The notes under the pieces: generated by a model | Database searches by the model: none | What the model was told of the DNA's origin: nothing | The model's input: only the letters and a program-made list of their open reading frames with translations | In this document: positions 25,702 to 36,011 of the stretch, piece after piece | How the letters are laid out: every line of letters starts with the position of its first letter | Position numbering within the stretch: the first letter of the stretch is position 1 | Assembly: GCA_002281855.1 (NCBI GenBank) | Contig: NCHQ01000004.1 | Span: 1-64,000, forward strand | Direction: 5' to 3' | DNA from: Rhodospirillales bacterium 24-66-33 | GTDB lineage: Bacteria > Pseudomonadota > Alphaproteobacteria > Reyranellales > Reyranellaceae | Length of the DNA stretch: 64,000 nucleotides | Position numbers and translations under genes: made by a program

Positions 25702-26655
25702 ATGCTCCTCTATGCCCTACGCCGCCTGATCTACCTGGTCCCCGTCGCGTTCGGCGTATCGCTGCTCGTGTTCGCGCTGGTGCATCTCGCGCCGGGCGAT
25801 CCGATCTCGGCGATCGTGCCGCCCGACGCGCCCAAGGAAGTGGTCGACAAGCTCAAGGAATATTACGGCTTCGACCAGCCGTTACCGGTTCAGTATCTGC
25901 GCTGGCTCGGGGTGACCCTGACCGGCGATCTCGGCACCTCGATCGGTACTGGCCGGTCGGTGGCGGCGGAAGTCGGCAGCGCCTTCGGCAACACCATCAT
26001 CCTGGCGATCGCCGCCACGCTGCTCGCCTTCAGCCTGGCGGTCATCCTGGGAACCGCAGCCGCCTACGCCAAGTCGCGCATCGTCGACCGCCTGGTCACG
26101 GTGATCTCGCTGATCGGCGTCAGCGTGCCCCACTTCTGGCTGGCGATCGTTCTGGTCATCATCTTTGCGGTCGAACTCGGCGTGCTGCCGCCGATGGGCA
26201 TCGGGCCGGAAAACTCCACCGGCTGGCAATTCGACCGGGCCCACCTGGCGCACATGGTGCTACCGACCATTGCGCTCTCCGTGATCCCGCTCGGCGTCGT
26301 GACCCGTACGGTGCGCTCCACCGTCAAGGAAACGCTCAGCATGGAATTCGTGACGGCGCTGCAGGCCAAGGGCATGCGCGACAGCCGCATTCTCTTCCAT
26401 GTGCTGAAGAACGCCGCCCCGACCTGCCTCGCCGTCATGGGCCTGCAGGCCGGTAACCTGATCGGCGGCTCGATCCTGATCGAGACGGTGTTCGCCTGGC
26501 CGGGCACCGGCTTCCTGCTGAACAGCGCCATCTTCCGCCGCGACCTGCCGATCCTGCAGGGAACGACGCTGGTGCTGGCCGGCTTCTTCATGTTGCTCAA
26601 CCTGACCGTGGACATCATCCAGACCATGGTCGATCCCCGCATCAAGCGAGGCTGA
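25702..26655 (+). CDS. ABC peptide/opine transporter permease (DppB-like)
   Basis: A 317-residue inner-membrane permease with six hydrophobic segments. The start MLLYALRRLIYLVPVAFGVS and the EAA-type loop (FVTALQAKGMRDSRILFHVL) match DppB/OppB proteins. It forms the transmembrane channel with the DppC-like protein encoded next, which begins 4 bp after its stop. Length and ends match the family. Confidence 0.94.
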   Translation: MLLYALRRLIYLVPVAFGVSLLVFALVHLAPGDPISAIVPPDAPKEVVDKLKEYYGFDQPLPVQYLRWLGVTLTGDLGTSIGTGRSVAAEVGSAFGNTIILAIAATLLAFSLAVILGTAAAYAKSRIVDRLVTVISLIGVSVPHFWLAIVLVIIFAVELGVLPPMGIGPENSTGWQFDRAHLAHMVLPTIALSVIPLGVVTRTVRSTVKETLSMEFVTALQAKGMRDSRILFHVLKNAAPTCLAVMGLQAGNLIGGSILIETVFAWPGTGFLLNSAIFRRDLPILQGTTLVLAGFFMLLNLTVDIIQTMVDPRIKRG

Positions 26656-26659
26656 ACCG

Positions 26660-27568
26660 ATGGCCCTGCAAAGTCCCTCCCTCGACGTCGGCGGCGCCAT
26701 CCTGGTGAAGCCCACGCCCACCGCCGCCGGCCGCGGCTACTGGCAGTCGGTCGGGCGGCGCCTGCGCCGCGATCCGGTCACGCTGATCTGTGCCGCGATC
26801 CTGATCCTGCTGGTGCTGGCGTCGATCGCCGCGCCCTATCTCTATCTGGCGGATCCCTACAAGACCTCGATGCTGCGTCGCCTCTATCCGCTGGGCTCGC
26901 CGAACCACTGGCTGGGCACCGACGAGCTGGGACGCGACATGTTCGCCCGCCTGATCTATGGCGGCCGGCTGTCGCTGTTCATGGGCGTGACGCCGGTCGT
27001 CTGTGCGCTGCTGATCGGTGGCAGCCTGGGCATTCTCGCCGGCTTCGTCGGCGGCAAGACCAACATGTTGATCATGCGCATCATGGACGTCTTCTACGCC
27101 TTCCCGTCGGTGCTGCTGGCGATCTCGCTGTCGGGCGCGATGGGCGCCGGTACCGAGAACACGCTGCTGTCGCTCACCCTGGTGTTCATCCCGCCGATCT
27201 GCCGTGTCTCCGAGAGCGTCACCACGCAGGTGCGCGGCTTCGACTTCGTCGATGCGGCCAAGGCAAGCGGCGCCTCGGCCTTCACCATCGTGAGGGTCCA
27301 TGTGCTGGGCAACGTGCTCGGGCCCATCCTGGTCTATGCGACGTCGCTGATCAGCGTCGCGATCATCCTGGCCGCGGGGCTCAGCTTCCTCGGCCTCGGC
27401 GTCAAGCCGCCGGAGCCCGAATGGGGCCTGATGCTGAACACGCTGCGCCAGGCGATCTACGTCAATCCGGTCCTCGCGGCCCTGCCGGGCGTGATGATCT
27501 TCATCACCTCGATCTGCTTCAACCTGATGAGCGATGGCCTGCGCGCGGCCATGGACGTGAAGGCCTGA
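26660..27568 (+). CDS. ABC peptide/opine transporter permease (DppC-like)
   Basis: A 302-residue permease with the usual N-terminal cytoplasmic tail and six transmembrane helices. HWLGTDELGRDMFARLIYG is the DppC-type signature, and DFVDAAKASGASAFTIVRVH is the EAA loop that contacts the ATPases. It pairs with the DppB-like permease. The ATP-binding gene starts 1 bp after its stop, so expression is tightly coupled. Confidence 0.94.
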   Translation: MALQSPSLDVGGAILVKPTPTAAGRGYWQSVGRRLRRDPVTLICAAILILLVLASIAAPYLYLADPYKTSMLRRLYPLGSPNHWLGTDELGRDMFARLIYGGRLSLFMGVTPVVCALLIGGSLGILAGFVGGKTNMLIMRIMDVFYAFPSVLLAISLSGAMGAGTENTLLSLTLVFIPPICRVSESVTTQVRGFDFVDAAKASGASAFTIVRVHVLGNVLGPILVYATSLISVAIILAAGLSFLGLGVKPPEPEWGLMLNTLRQAIYVNPVLAALPGVMIFITSICFNLMSDGLRAAMDVKA

Positions 27569-27569
27569 C

Positions 27570-28604
27570 ATGGACACGCTGCTTCCCATCCAGGATCGCG
27601 GCGGCCCGGCCCAGCCGCTGCTGCTGGCCACCGGCCTGCGCAAGCATTTCCCGGTCGCCGGCGGCCTGCTCGGCCGCACCACCAAGGTCGTGCGCGCGGT
27701 CGACGATCTCACTCTCTCGGTCGCCAAGGGCGAGACTTTGGGCGTCGTGGGCGAATCGGGCTGCGGCAAGTCGACGGTCGCGCGGCTGCTGATCCGCCTG
27801 ATCAAGCCGGACAAGGGCACGATGGTGCTCGACGGCGATCCGGTCGACGAGCCGCACGGAATCACGGTGAACGAGTTGCGCCGTCAGGTGCAGATGGTGT
27901 TCCAGGATTCCTACGCCTCGCTCAACCCGCGTCTCACCATCGCCGAGACGCTGGCCTTCGCGCCGCGCGCCCACGGGCTGCCGGCGGCCGAGGCGCGCGA
28001 GCGGGTGCGCGACCTGTTGAGCAAGGTCGGCCTCGATCCGGTGAACTACGCCACCCGCTATCCGCACGAGTTGTCGGGCGGCCAGCGCCAGAGGGTGAAC
28101 ATCGCGCGCGCGTTGGCGCTCCGTCCGCGGCTGATCATCCTCGACGAGGCCGTGTCGGCACTCGACAAGTCGGTCGAGGCGCAGGTCCTGAACATGCTGG
28201 TCGACCTCAAGACGGAGCTCGACCTGACCTACGTGTTCATCAGCCACGACCTCAATGTCGTGCAGTATCTCAGCGACCGCGTGCTGGTCATGTATCTCGG
28301 CAAGATCGTCGAGCTGGGCCCGGTCGAGGCAATCTACGGCAATCCGCAGCATCCCTACACGCGCGCGCTCCTGTCGGCGCGGCCGTCGATGGATCCGCGC
28401 AAGCGGACCCACGAGGCGCCGATCCAGGGCGATCCACCAAACCCCATCGACCCTCCCTCAGGCTGCCGGTTCCGCACGCGTTGCCCGTTTGCGGAAGACG
28501 TCTGCGCCCGCGTCGAGCCACCCCTGACGGACGCCAAATTCCAGGCCGTGGCCTGCCACATGCGCGTGGCGGGTTCGGGACACTCAAAGGCGATGGCGGC
28601 ATGA
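27570..28604 (+). CDS. ABC transporter ATP-binding protein (OppF/DppF-like)
   Basis: A 344-residue ATPase. Walker A is GESGCGKSTVARLL, the signature is LSGGQRQRVN, and Walker B reads LIILDEAVSALD, with alanine where proline is usual. The C-terminus carries the oligopeptide-transporter extension (QHPYTRALLSARP and GCRFRTRCPFAEDVC). It powers uptake together with the OppD-like partner. Its last bases overlap the next start as ATGA, a standard coupling junction. Confidence 0.94.
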   Translation: MDTLLPIQDRGGPAQPLLLATGLRKHFPVAGGLLGRTTKVVRAVDDLTLSVAKGETLGVVGESGCGKSTVARLLIRLIKPDKGTMVLDGDPVDEPHGITVNELRRQVQMVFQDSYASLNPRLTIAETLAFAPRAHGLPAAEARERVRDLLSKVGLDPVNYATRYPHELSGGQRQRVNIARALALRPRLIILDEAVSALDKSVEAQVLNMLVDLKTELDLTYVFISHDLNVVQYLSDRVLVMYLGKIVELGPVEAIYGNPQHPYTRALLSARPSMDPRKRTHEAPIQGDPPNPIDPPSGCRFRTRCPFAEDVCARVEPPLTDAKFQAVACHMRVAGSGHSKAMAA

Positions 28605-29563
28605 CGAACATGCTTCAGGTACGCGACCTTCACGTCACCTTCGTCACGCCCGATCGCACGGTGCATGCCGTCAACGGCGTCAGCTTCGACCTGGCGCGCG
28701 GCGAGACGCTGGGCATCCTGGGCGAGTCCGGCTCAGGCAAGAGCGTCACCCTGCGCTCGATCCTGCGGCTGCATCCCGAGCATCGCACCCGCTGGTCGGG
28801 CAGCATCAAGCTCGAGGGCGACGAGATCCTCGACATGGCCCCCAAGGCGCTGTCCGATCTGCGCGGGCAACGCGTCTCGATGATCTTCCAGGAGCCTGCG
28901 ACCGCGTTCGATCCGGTCTTCACCATCGGCCAGCAGATCGCCGAGACGGTCCGCCGTCACACCGGCAAGAGCGAGACCGACGCCATGAAGCGCGCCAAGG
29001 ATCTGCTGGAGATGGTGCGCATCCCCTCGCCGGCGCAGCGGCTGAAGGCCTATCCGCACGAGATGTCGGGCGGCATGCGTCAACGCGCCATGATCGCGCT
29101 CGCGCTCTCCTGCAATCCGACCCTGTTGCTGGCCGACGAACCGACCACGGCGCTCGACGCCACGGTGCAGATCCAGGTGCTGCTGCTGATCCGCGAGCTG
29201 CAGCGCGAATTCAATCTCGGCGTCATCTTCGTCACCCACGATATCGGCGTGGCCGTCGAAGTCTCCGACCGGATCGGCGTCATGTATGCCGGCAAGCTGG
29301 TCGAGATGGCTCCGGTCGAGCGTATGGTCGACGCGCCGCAGCACCCTTACAGCCGCGGCCTGCTGGCTTCGACGGTGCACGACGGCATGCGTGGCCAGCG
29401 GCTCGAATCCATTCCCGGCGCGCCGCCCGATCTTGCTGCCGTGCCGGACGGCTGCAGCTTCGCGCCACGCTGCAAGTTCGTCCGTCCCGACTGCACGGCT
29501 TCGATCCCGTCGCTGCGCGAGGTTGAAGCCTCCCACGCGGTGCGCTGCGTGCTGGCGGCGTAG
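28601..29563 (+). CDS. ABC transporter ATP-binding protein (OppD/DppD-like)
   Basis: A 320-residue ATPase. Walker A is [14 protein letters not shown], the signature [12 protein letters not shown], and Walker [13 protein letters not shown]. The C-terminal extension with [11 protein letters not shown] and [15 protein letters not shown] probably binds an iron-sulphur or structural metal, as in other Opp ATPases. The start at 28601 overlaps the previous stop by 4 bp. It closes the importer operon; repeat copy B begins 10 bp after its stop. Confidence 0.93.
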   Translation: MTNMLQVRDLHVTFVTPDRTVHAVNGVSFDLARGETLGILGESGSGKSVTLRSILRLHPEHRTRWSGSIKLEGDEILDMAPKALSDLRGQRVSMIFQEPATAFDPVFTIGQQIAETVRRHTGKSETDAMKRAKDLLEMVRIPSPAQRLKAYPHEMSGGMRQRAMIALALSCNPTLLLADEPTTALDATVQIQVLLLIRELQREFNLGVIFVTHDIGVAVEVSDRIGVMYAGKLVEMAPVERMVDAPQHPYSRGLLASTVHDGMRGQRLESIPGAPPDLAAVPDGCSFAPRCKFVRPDCTASIPSLREVEASHAVRCVLAA

Positions 29564-29572
29564 CATCTCACC

Positions 29573-29690
29573 AACGACCTCACCCTGAGGAGCGCTCCGC
29601 AGGAGCGCGTCTCGAAGGGTGGGCACGAGCACCGCGTCCGTTGCCCATCCTTCGAGACGCGCCGCTTCGCGGCGCTCCTCAGGATGAGGC
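29573..29690. repeat. Dispersed palindromic repeat, copy B (inverted relative to copy A)
   Basis: About 118 bp that match the reverse complement of 90-194 almost throughout. Internal inverted parts are TCTCGAAGGGTGGGC and GCCCATCCTTCGAGA, with outer CCTGAGGAGCGC and GCGCTCCTCAGG. It fills most of the 192-bp gap between the importer operon and dnaJ and could act as a transcript end for both. Confidence 0.85.
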
Positions 29691-29755
29691 AAATGGGTCG
29701 ATTTGAGACGAAATGGCTCCAGAGGTTAGCTCTGTGAGCCTGAGTGTCGGCGGCC

Positions 29756-30874
29756 TCAGCCGCCGAACATTTCCTTCACCTTGCTGAAGAAGCCCTCGGA
29801 TTCCGGGCTGGTCTTGCCGGCCTTCTCGAATTCCTTGAGCAGTTCCTTCTGCTTGGCCGTGAGGTTGGTCGGCGTCTCGACGTTGATCTCGATGTACATG
29901 TCGCCATGCTGGCTCGAGCGCATGATCGGCATGCCCTTGCCGCGCATGCGGAACTGGTGCCCGCCCTGCGCCCCGGCCGGAATGTTGATGCGCGCCATCT
30001 TGCCGTCGAGCGTCGGCACCTCGATGTTGCCGCCCAGGGTCGCCTGCACCATCGAAATGGGCACGCGGCAGTGCACGTCCGGGCCTTCGCGTTCGAACAG
30101 CTGGTGGCGGCGCACCGACAGGAAGACATAGAGATCGCCGGCCGGACCGCCTCGGGCCCCGGCCTCGCCCTCGCCGCTCAGGCGGATGCGCGTGCCGTCC
30201 TCGACGCCGGACGGAATGTTGACCTTCAGCGTCTTCTCGCGCCGCACGCGACCCTGGCCGCCGCAATTCTTGCACGGCTTGTCGATCACCTGTCCGGCGC
30301 CGTGGCAGGTATGGCAGGCGCGCTCGACGGTGAAGAAGCCCTGCTGCGCGCGAATGCGGCCGCGGCCCTGGCAGGTCGGGCATTGCTGCGGCTTCGAGCC
30401 GGCCTCCGCCCCGCTGCCGTGGCAGACCTCGCAGGTGATGGAACTGGGTACGCGCACCGTCGCCTCGGTGCCCGAATAGGCCTGTTCCAGCGTGATCTCG
30501 AGATTGAAGCGCAGGTCCTGCCCGCGCATGTCGGCGCGTCCGCGTCCGCGCGCGCCGTTGGCGCCGAACATCTCCTCGAAGATGTCGCCGAACACCGAGC
30601 CGAAATCGAAGCCCTGGCCGCCCTGGAACGGACCGCCGGGTCCCGCACCGCCCTCGAACGCGGCCGCGCCGTAGCGGTCGTAGGCGGCACGCTTCTCCGG
30701 ATCCTTCAGGATGTCGTAGGCGTGGCTGATTTCCTTGAATTTCCGTTCCGCTTCCTTGTCGCCGGGATTGCGGTCCGGATGGTGCTGCATCGCGAGCTTG
30801 CGATACGCCTTCTTGATGTCGTCGGCGCTGGTCGTCCGGCTCACCCCAAGCAGCTCGTAAAAGTCTTGCGACAT
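29756..30874 (-). CDS. dnaJ: Chaperone protein DnaJ
   Basis: A 372-residue type-I DnaJ. The J domain has the HPD motif in [11 protein letters not shown] (about residues 30-40); the Gly/Phe-rich linker follows; the zinc domain shows four CxxCxGxG repeats ([32 protein letters not shown]), then the two client-binding domains. It stimulates DnaK's ATPase and hands it unfolded proteins. It lies 86 bp after dnaK on the same strand, with a strong hairpin in the gap. Confidence 0.97.
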   Translation of the reverse strand: MSQDFYELLGVSRTTSADDIKKAYRKLAMQHHPDRNPGDKEAERKFKEISHAYDILKDPEKRAAYDRYGAAAFEGGAGPGGPFQGGQGFDFGSVFGDIFEEMFGANGARGRGRADMRGQDLRFNLEITLEQAYSGTEATVRVPSSITCEVCHGSGAEAGSKPQQCPTCQGRGRIRAQQGFFTVERACHTCHGAGQVIDKPCKNCGGQGRVRREKTLKVNIPSGVEDGTRIRLSGEGEAGARGGPAGDLYVFLSVRRHQLFEREGPDVHCRVPISMVQATLGGNIEVPTLDGKMARINIPAGAQGGHQFRMRGKGMPIMRSSQHGDMYIEINVETPTNLTAKQKELLKEFEKAGKTSPESEGFFSKVKEMFGG

Positions 30875-30911
30875 AACGCTCTACGCAGCCCCCACTGGCC
30901 CCTTACAGGTC

Positions 30912-30935
30912 GGCCTCCCGCTCGCGCGGGAGGCC
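30912..30935 (-). terminator. Hairpin between dnaK and dnaJ
   Basis: GGCCTCCCGC (30912-30921) pairs perfectly with GCGGGAGGCC (30926-30935). It sits in the 86-bp gap between dnaK and dnaJ, both on the minus strand, without a clear T run after it. It could lower dnaJ levels relative to dnaK or stabilise the dnaK transcript end. Confidence 0.6.
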
Positions 30936-30960
30936 GTCTCGTTCGTCACGGAATTCCCGA

Positions 30961-32904
<1,944 letters not shown>

Positions 32905-32998
32905 GATTTCTACTCTCTTCCCTCGGCAAGCCGTTCCGGACCCAAAGGCGCCCGATCGGCCCCCGTACTGTGGTTACCTGCCGGAAAAAACCGGGTCA

Positions 32999-33038
32999 GG
33001 ACAGGGGCTATATAGGTCCTGTCCGCCTGCCTGCAATG
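32999..33038 (-). promoter_or_regulatory. Likely heat-shock (RpoH-type) promoter of dnaK with palindrome
   Basis: On the minus strand a CCTATATAG box (33016-33008) lies 17 bp after a CATTG-like -35 element (near 33038-33034). CCTATAT fits the -10 of alphaproteobacterial RpoH promoters; the -35 is only partial. GGACAGG (32999-33005) and CCTGTCC (33018-33024) form an inverted repeat around the -10. A 5' leader of about 95 nt would precede dnaK. Confidence 0.5.
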
Positions 33039-33128
33039 GACGTGAGGACCAAAATCTCCGCTGGAATGTGCCGTTTGGCGCACTACCGGGCGGACTCATC
33101 GGAGTGGCCGGCGAGGCCGGCCCCCTCC

Positions 33129-33731
33129 CTAATTTGCGCTGGCGGCCGCTGCGCCGGCGGCGGGACCGCCCTTGGAAACCGCGACCATCGCAGCCCGCAG
33201 CAGTCGCCCGGCGATCAGGTAGCCCGGGATCAGCTCCTGGACCACCGTGCCGTGCGGTACGTCGGGGTTCTCGACCTCCATCATGGCCTGATGGAATTCG
33301 GCGTTGAACGGCTTGCCGAGGCTCGCGATGCGGGTGACGCCGTGGCGCTCCAGCACCGACTGCAGCTCGCGATCGGTCGCCTGGATGCCGACGATCACGT
33401 TGCGCAGCGCCGGATCCAGGGAATCGAGGTCCGCCGGCAGGGCCGACAGGGCGCGGCCGAAATTGTCGGCCACCGACAGCACGTCGCGGGCAAAGCGCTC
33501 GACAGCGAACTTGCGCTCCTTCTCGACATCCTGCTGGGCCCGCCGGCGCACGTTCTGCGCCTCGGCCAGGGCCCGGAGCTGCTTGTCCTGGAGGTCAGCC
33601 TTCTCGGCCTGGAGTTGCTCGACGAGACGCTGCCACTCGGCGGCGCTTTCCGGCCGGGGCGGAATGTCGAGAGTGTCCGGGTCGACCGGCATATCCGCCG
33701 GGGCGCCGCCCGCGGTTGGATCGCTGGCCAT
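33129..33731 (-). CDS. grpE: Nucleotide exchange factor GrpE
   Basis: A 200-residue GrpE. The N-terminal coiled coil (LQAEKADLQDKQLRALAEAQ) dimerises, and the C-terminal beta domain contains VRRRAQQDVEKER, the GVT(R)IxxxGxxFNAEFHQAM region and VVQELIPGYLIAGRLLRAAM, which is the family signature. It releases ADP from DnaK. It is followed by dnaK on the same strand. The usual upstream hrcA gene is absent here; the neighbour is a TauD-type gene. Confidence 0.96.
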   Translation of the reverse strand: MASDPTAGGAPADMPVDPDTLDIPPRPESAAEWQRLVEQLQAEKADLQDKQLRALAEAQNVRRRAQQDVEKERKFAVERFARDVLSVADNFGRALSALPADLDSLDPALRNVIVGIQATDRELQSVLERHGVTRIASLGKPFNAEFHQAMMEVENPDVPHGTVVQELIPGYLIAGRLLRAAMVAVSKGGPAAGAAAASAN

Positions 33732-33763
33732 GGGGTGTCCCCTTTGTGTGTTGGTTGCTTGAA

Positions 33764-33790
33764 GCGGCCTTCACTTAGGGACGAGGCCGC
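33764..33790 (-). terminator. Weak hairpin after the TauD-type gene
   Basis: GCGGCCT (33764-33770) pairs with AGGCCGC (33784-33790) in the short gap between the TauD-type gene and grpE. No T run is present, so it is only a possible transcript end. Confidence 0.35.
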
Positions 33791-33805
33791 TCCGGGTCAA
33801 CTGGC

Positions 33806-34861
33806 TCAGGCGGCCTGCAGGGGCGCCTGCAGCCTGGTGCCGCGCACGATGATGCCGCCGCGGTCGCCGATGGTGACCTGACCGTAGCGCTGGGCGAAGA
33901 TCTCGGGCAGCGGCCGGGCCCCCTCGGCGGCCAGCCACAGGCGCAGGAGGTGACGGCGGCGCTCCGGTTCGGGCCAGTCGTCGAAGCCGGTGCGGTCGTG
34001 CAGCATCGTGTGGTTGTGAACGAGCTGCACGTCGCCCGGCTTGAACTCCATGAAGGTGTTGAGCGCCGGATCGTTGGCCAGCTGGTCGAACAGGTCGAGG
34101 GCCTCGACCAGTTCCGGCGTGTGCCGCGGCGCCTCGGGGAAGCGTTGGGCCGAGTCGATGTACTGGCGCTGGTAGATCGCGGTCAGATAGCCCTGGTGCC
34201 AGTTGAACACGGGGATCTCGAAGAAGGGCTTCTGGCCTTCCGGCACCTCGCCGCGCCGGTCGGTGGCGATCGGCTGGAACAGCAGCTTCAGCAGATCGGG
34301 CCGGCGGCGGCGCATCTCGTTGAAGATGGTGGTCGAGCTGACCAGCGCCGACAGGCCGCCCGACTTCGCGGTCTTGAGACAGAGCAATCCGACGATGTCG
34401 CAGGAATCGGTATGATAGGTCTGCCGCTCGTGCGTTTGGTAGATGCGCACGCTGGGGTCGTTCACGTCGAGCCCGAGATCCTGCACGTGGCCCAGCACAT
34501 GGCCCTTGCCGTTCTGCGAGCGGGCGCTGCCGAGATGGGCGCCCAGGCCGAAGAAGGCCGTCGCCGATTCGCGGATCGACCAGCGCTCGACCGGCAGGCC
34601 GCGCAGCAGCAGGAAGCCGCGGCCGTTCAGCACCTCGTCGTCGACGCGCGAGCGCAGCTTCGCCCCGAAGGTCGGTAGCGGGAAATCCTGCGGCTTCAGC
34701 ACGGCGATGTCGGCATCGCGCGCGACCAGTGCCTGGGTCGCGGCCTCGATCTCGGCCACCTCGGCGGCCGACATCGGCATCATCCAGTCGTCGCGCTTGG
34801 CGATCTCGGGTCCGTACCAGGCGGCGGCGCCGGTCTGCACCGGCGGCAATTCGTACGACAT
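33806..34861 (-). CDS. TauD/TfdA-family dioxygenase
   Basis: A 351-residue Fe(II)/2-oxoglutarate oxygenase. The HxD pair is in TYHTDSCDIVGLL, and the distal histidine with the 2-oxoglutarate arginine is in the HNHTMLHDRTGF...RRRHLLRLW stretch. Members hydroxylate taurine, alkyl sulphates, carnitine precursors or other substrates; the sequence does not say which. The ATG at 34861 with GAGGAAC upstream is chosen over a TTG two codons earlier. It lies 27 bp after the prolyl aminopeptidase gene and is probably cotranscribed with it. Confidence 0.86.
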   Translation of the reverse strand: MSYELPPVQTGAAAWYGPEIAKRDDWMMPMSAAEVAEIEAATQALVARDADIAVLKPQDFPLPTFGAKLRSRVDDEVLNGRGFLLLRGLPVERWSIRESATAFFGLGAHLGSARSQNGKGHVLGHVQDLGLDVNDPSVRIYQTHERQTYHTDSCDIVGLLCLKTAKSGGLSALVSSTTIFNEMRRRRPDLLKLLFQPIATDRRGEVPEGQKPFFEIPVFNWHQGYLTAIYQRQYIDSAQRFPEAPRHTPELVEALDLFDQLANDPALNTFMEFKPGDVQLVHNHTMLHDRTGFDDWPEPERRRHLLRLWLAAEGARPLPEIFAQRYGQVTIGDRGGIIVRGTRLQAPLQAA

Positions 34862-34888
34862 GATCAAGCGTTCCTCGGTTGGTCTTCT

Positions 34889-35899
34889 TTATGCGTCCCA
34901 CGGAAAACGTGGGGCGAAGAGCTCGGTGTCGCTGGTCGAGAGCCGGTAGCTCTCGGTGGCATTGACCAGAGCGGCGCGGATGCCGGGTTCCAGCGCGCTG
35001 TGACCGGCATCGGGCACGACGACGTAGCGCGCCTCGGGCCAGGCGCGCGCCAGCGCATCGGCGGTCACCGGCGGGCAGACGATGTCGTAGCGACCCTGGA
35101 CGATGGTGGCAGGCAGGTGGCGGATGCGGTCGAGATCGGTCCAGGGCCAGCCTTCCGGCACGAAGGTGCCGTTGGCGAAATAGTGGGCCTCGATGCGCGA
35201 CAGAGCCAGCGCGAAGCCGCCATGGTCGGTCTCGAATGGCGCGCGGACCGTGGGGTACAGCGTCGAGCAGGCCGCCTCGTAGCGGCTCCAGGCCCGCGCC
35301 GCCGGGCGGTGCAGGTCGGGATTGCGGTCGATCAGCCGGCGGTAATAGTTGCCCAGCAGGTCGCCGCGCTCATCGGCCGGAAGGTGCTCGGCGAACTCGC
35401 GCCACGCTTCCGGGAAGATGGTGCGCATGCCGTGGAGGAACCAGTCGATCTCCGGCCGCGCGCCCAGGAAGATGCCGCGCAGGATAAAGCCGGTCGCCCG
35501 GCCGGGGTGGCTGAGGCCATAGGCCAGCGCCAGCGTGCTGCCCCACGAGCCGCCGAACAGCAGCCAGCTCGGGATGCCGAGATGCGCCCGGAGCTTCTCC
35601 ATGTCGGCCACGAGATCGGCCGTGGTGTTGTCCTGCAGCTCGCCAAGCGGCATCGAACGGCCGCAGCCGCGCTGGTCGAACACGACGATGCGGTAAAACT
35701 GCGGATCGAAGAAGCGACGATGGACCGGTGCCGAGCCGGCGCCCGGGCCGCCATGCAGGAAGACGACCGGCAGGCCCTCGGGATTGCCGCTCTGCTCCCA
35801 GTAGATCGTGTGCCGACCGTCGACCGCCAGCATCCCGCTGGCATAGGGCGAGATCTCGGGGAAAAGGTCGGAACGAAGAGGTGTCTCTGAGCGCGGCAT
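34889..35899 (-). CDS. pip: Prolyl aminopeptidase (alpha/beta hydrolase)
   Basis: A 336-residue serine peptidase that removes N-terminal proline. HGGPGAGSAPVHRRFFDP forms the oxyanion region, FDQRGCGRS follows, and the nucleophile is the serine of GGSWGSTLAL; the acid is in VQGRYDIVCPP and the histidine in DAGHSALEPG. The length and motif order match monomeric bacterial Pip enzymes, which act in the cytoplasm on imported peptides. It leads a two-gene unit with the TauD-type dioxygenase; divergent from the M48 lipoprotein-like gene. Confidence 0.93.
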   Translation of the reverse strand: MPRSETPLRSDLFPEISPYASGMLAVDGRHTIYWEQSGNPEGLPVVFLHGGPGAGSAPVHRRFFDPQFYRIVVFDQRGCGRSMPLGELQDNTTADLVADMEKLRAHLGIPSWLLFGGSWGSTLALAYGLSHPGRATGFILRGIFLGARPEIDWFLHGMRTIFPEAWREFAEHLPADERGDLLGNYYRRLIDRNPDLHRPAARAWSRYEAACSTLYPTVRAPFETDHGGFALALSRIEAHYFANGTFVPEGWPWTDLDRIRHLPATIVQGRYDIVCPPVTADALARAWPEARYVVVPDAGHSALEPGIRAALVNATESYRLSTSDTELFAPRFPWDA

Positions 35900-36011
35900 G
35901 CGATGGTCCTCGAAGGCATCACTGCCATAGCGGCGGCATTCGTGCCAGCCTTGCGGGCGATTGCAGGCTTGTCCGTCGAGCGTCTAAGGTCGAGTCGTTC
36001 CAGGAGGATCC

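Noticed and set aside
33732..33805. CIRCE element or hrcA gene near grpE
   Set aside because: No inverted repeat of the CIRCE type was found and no hrcA-like gene is present.
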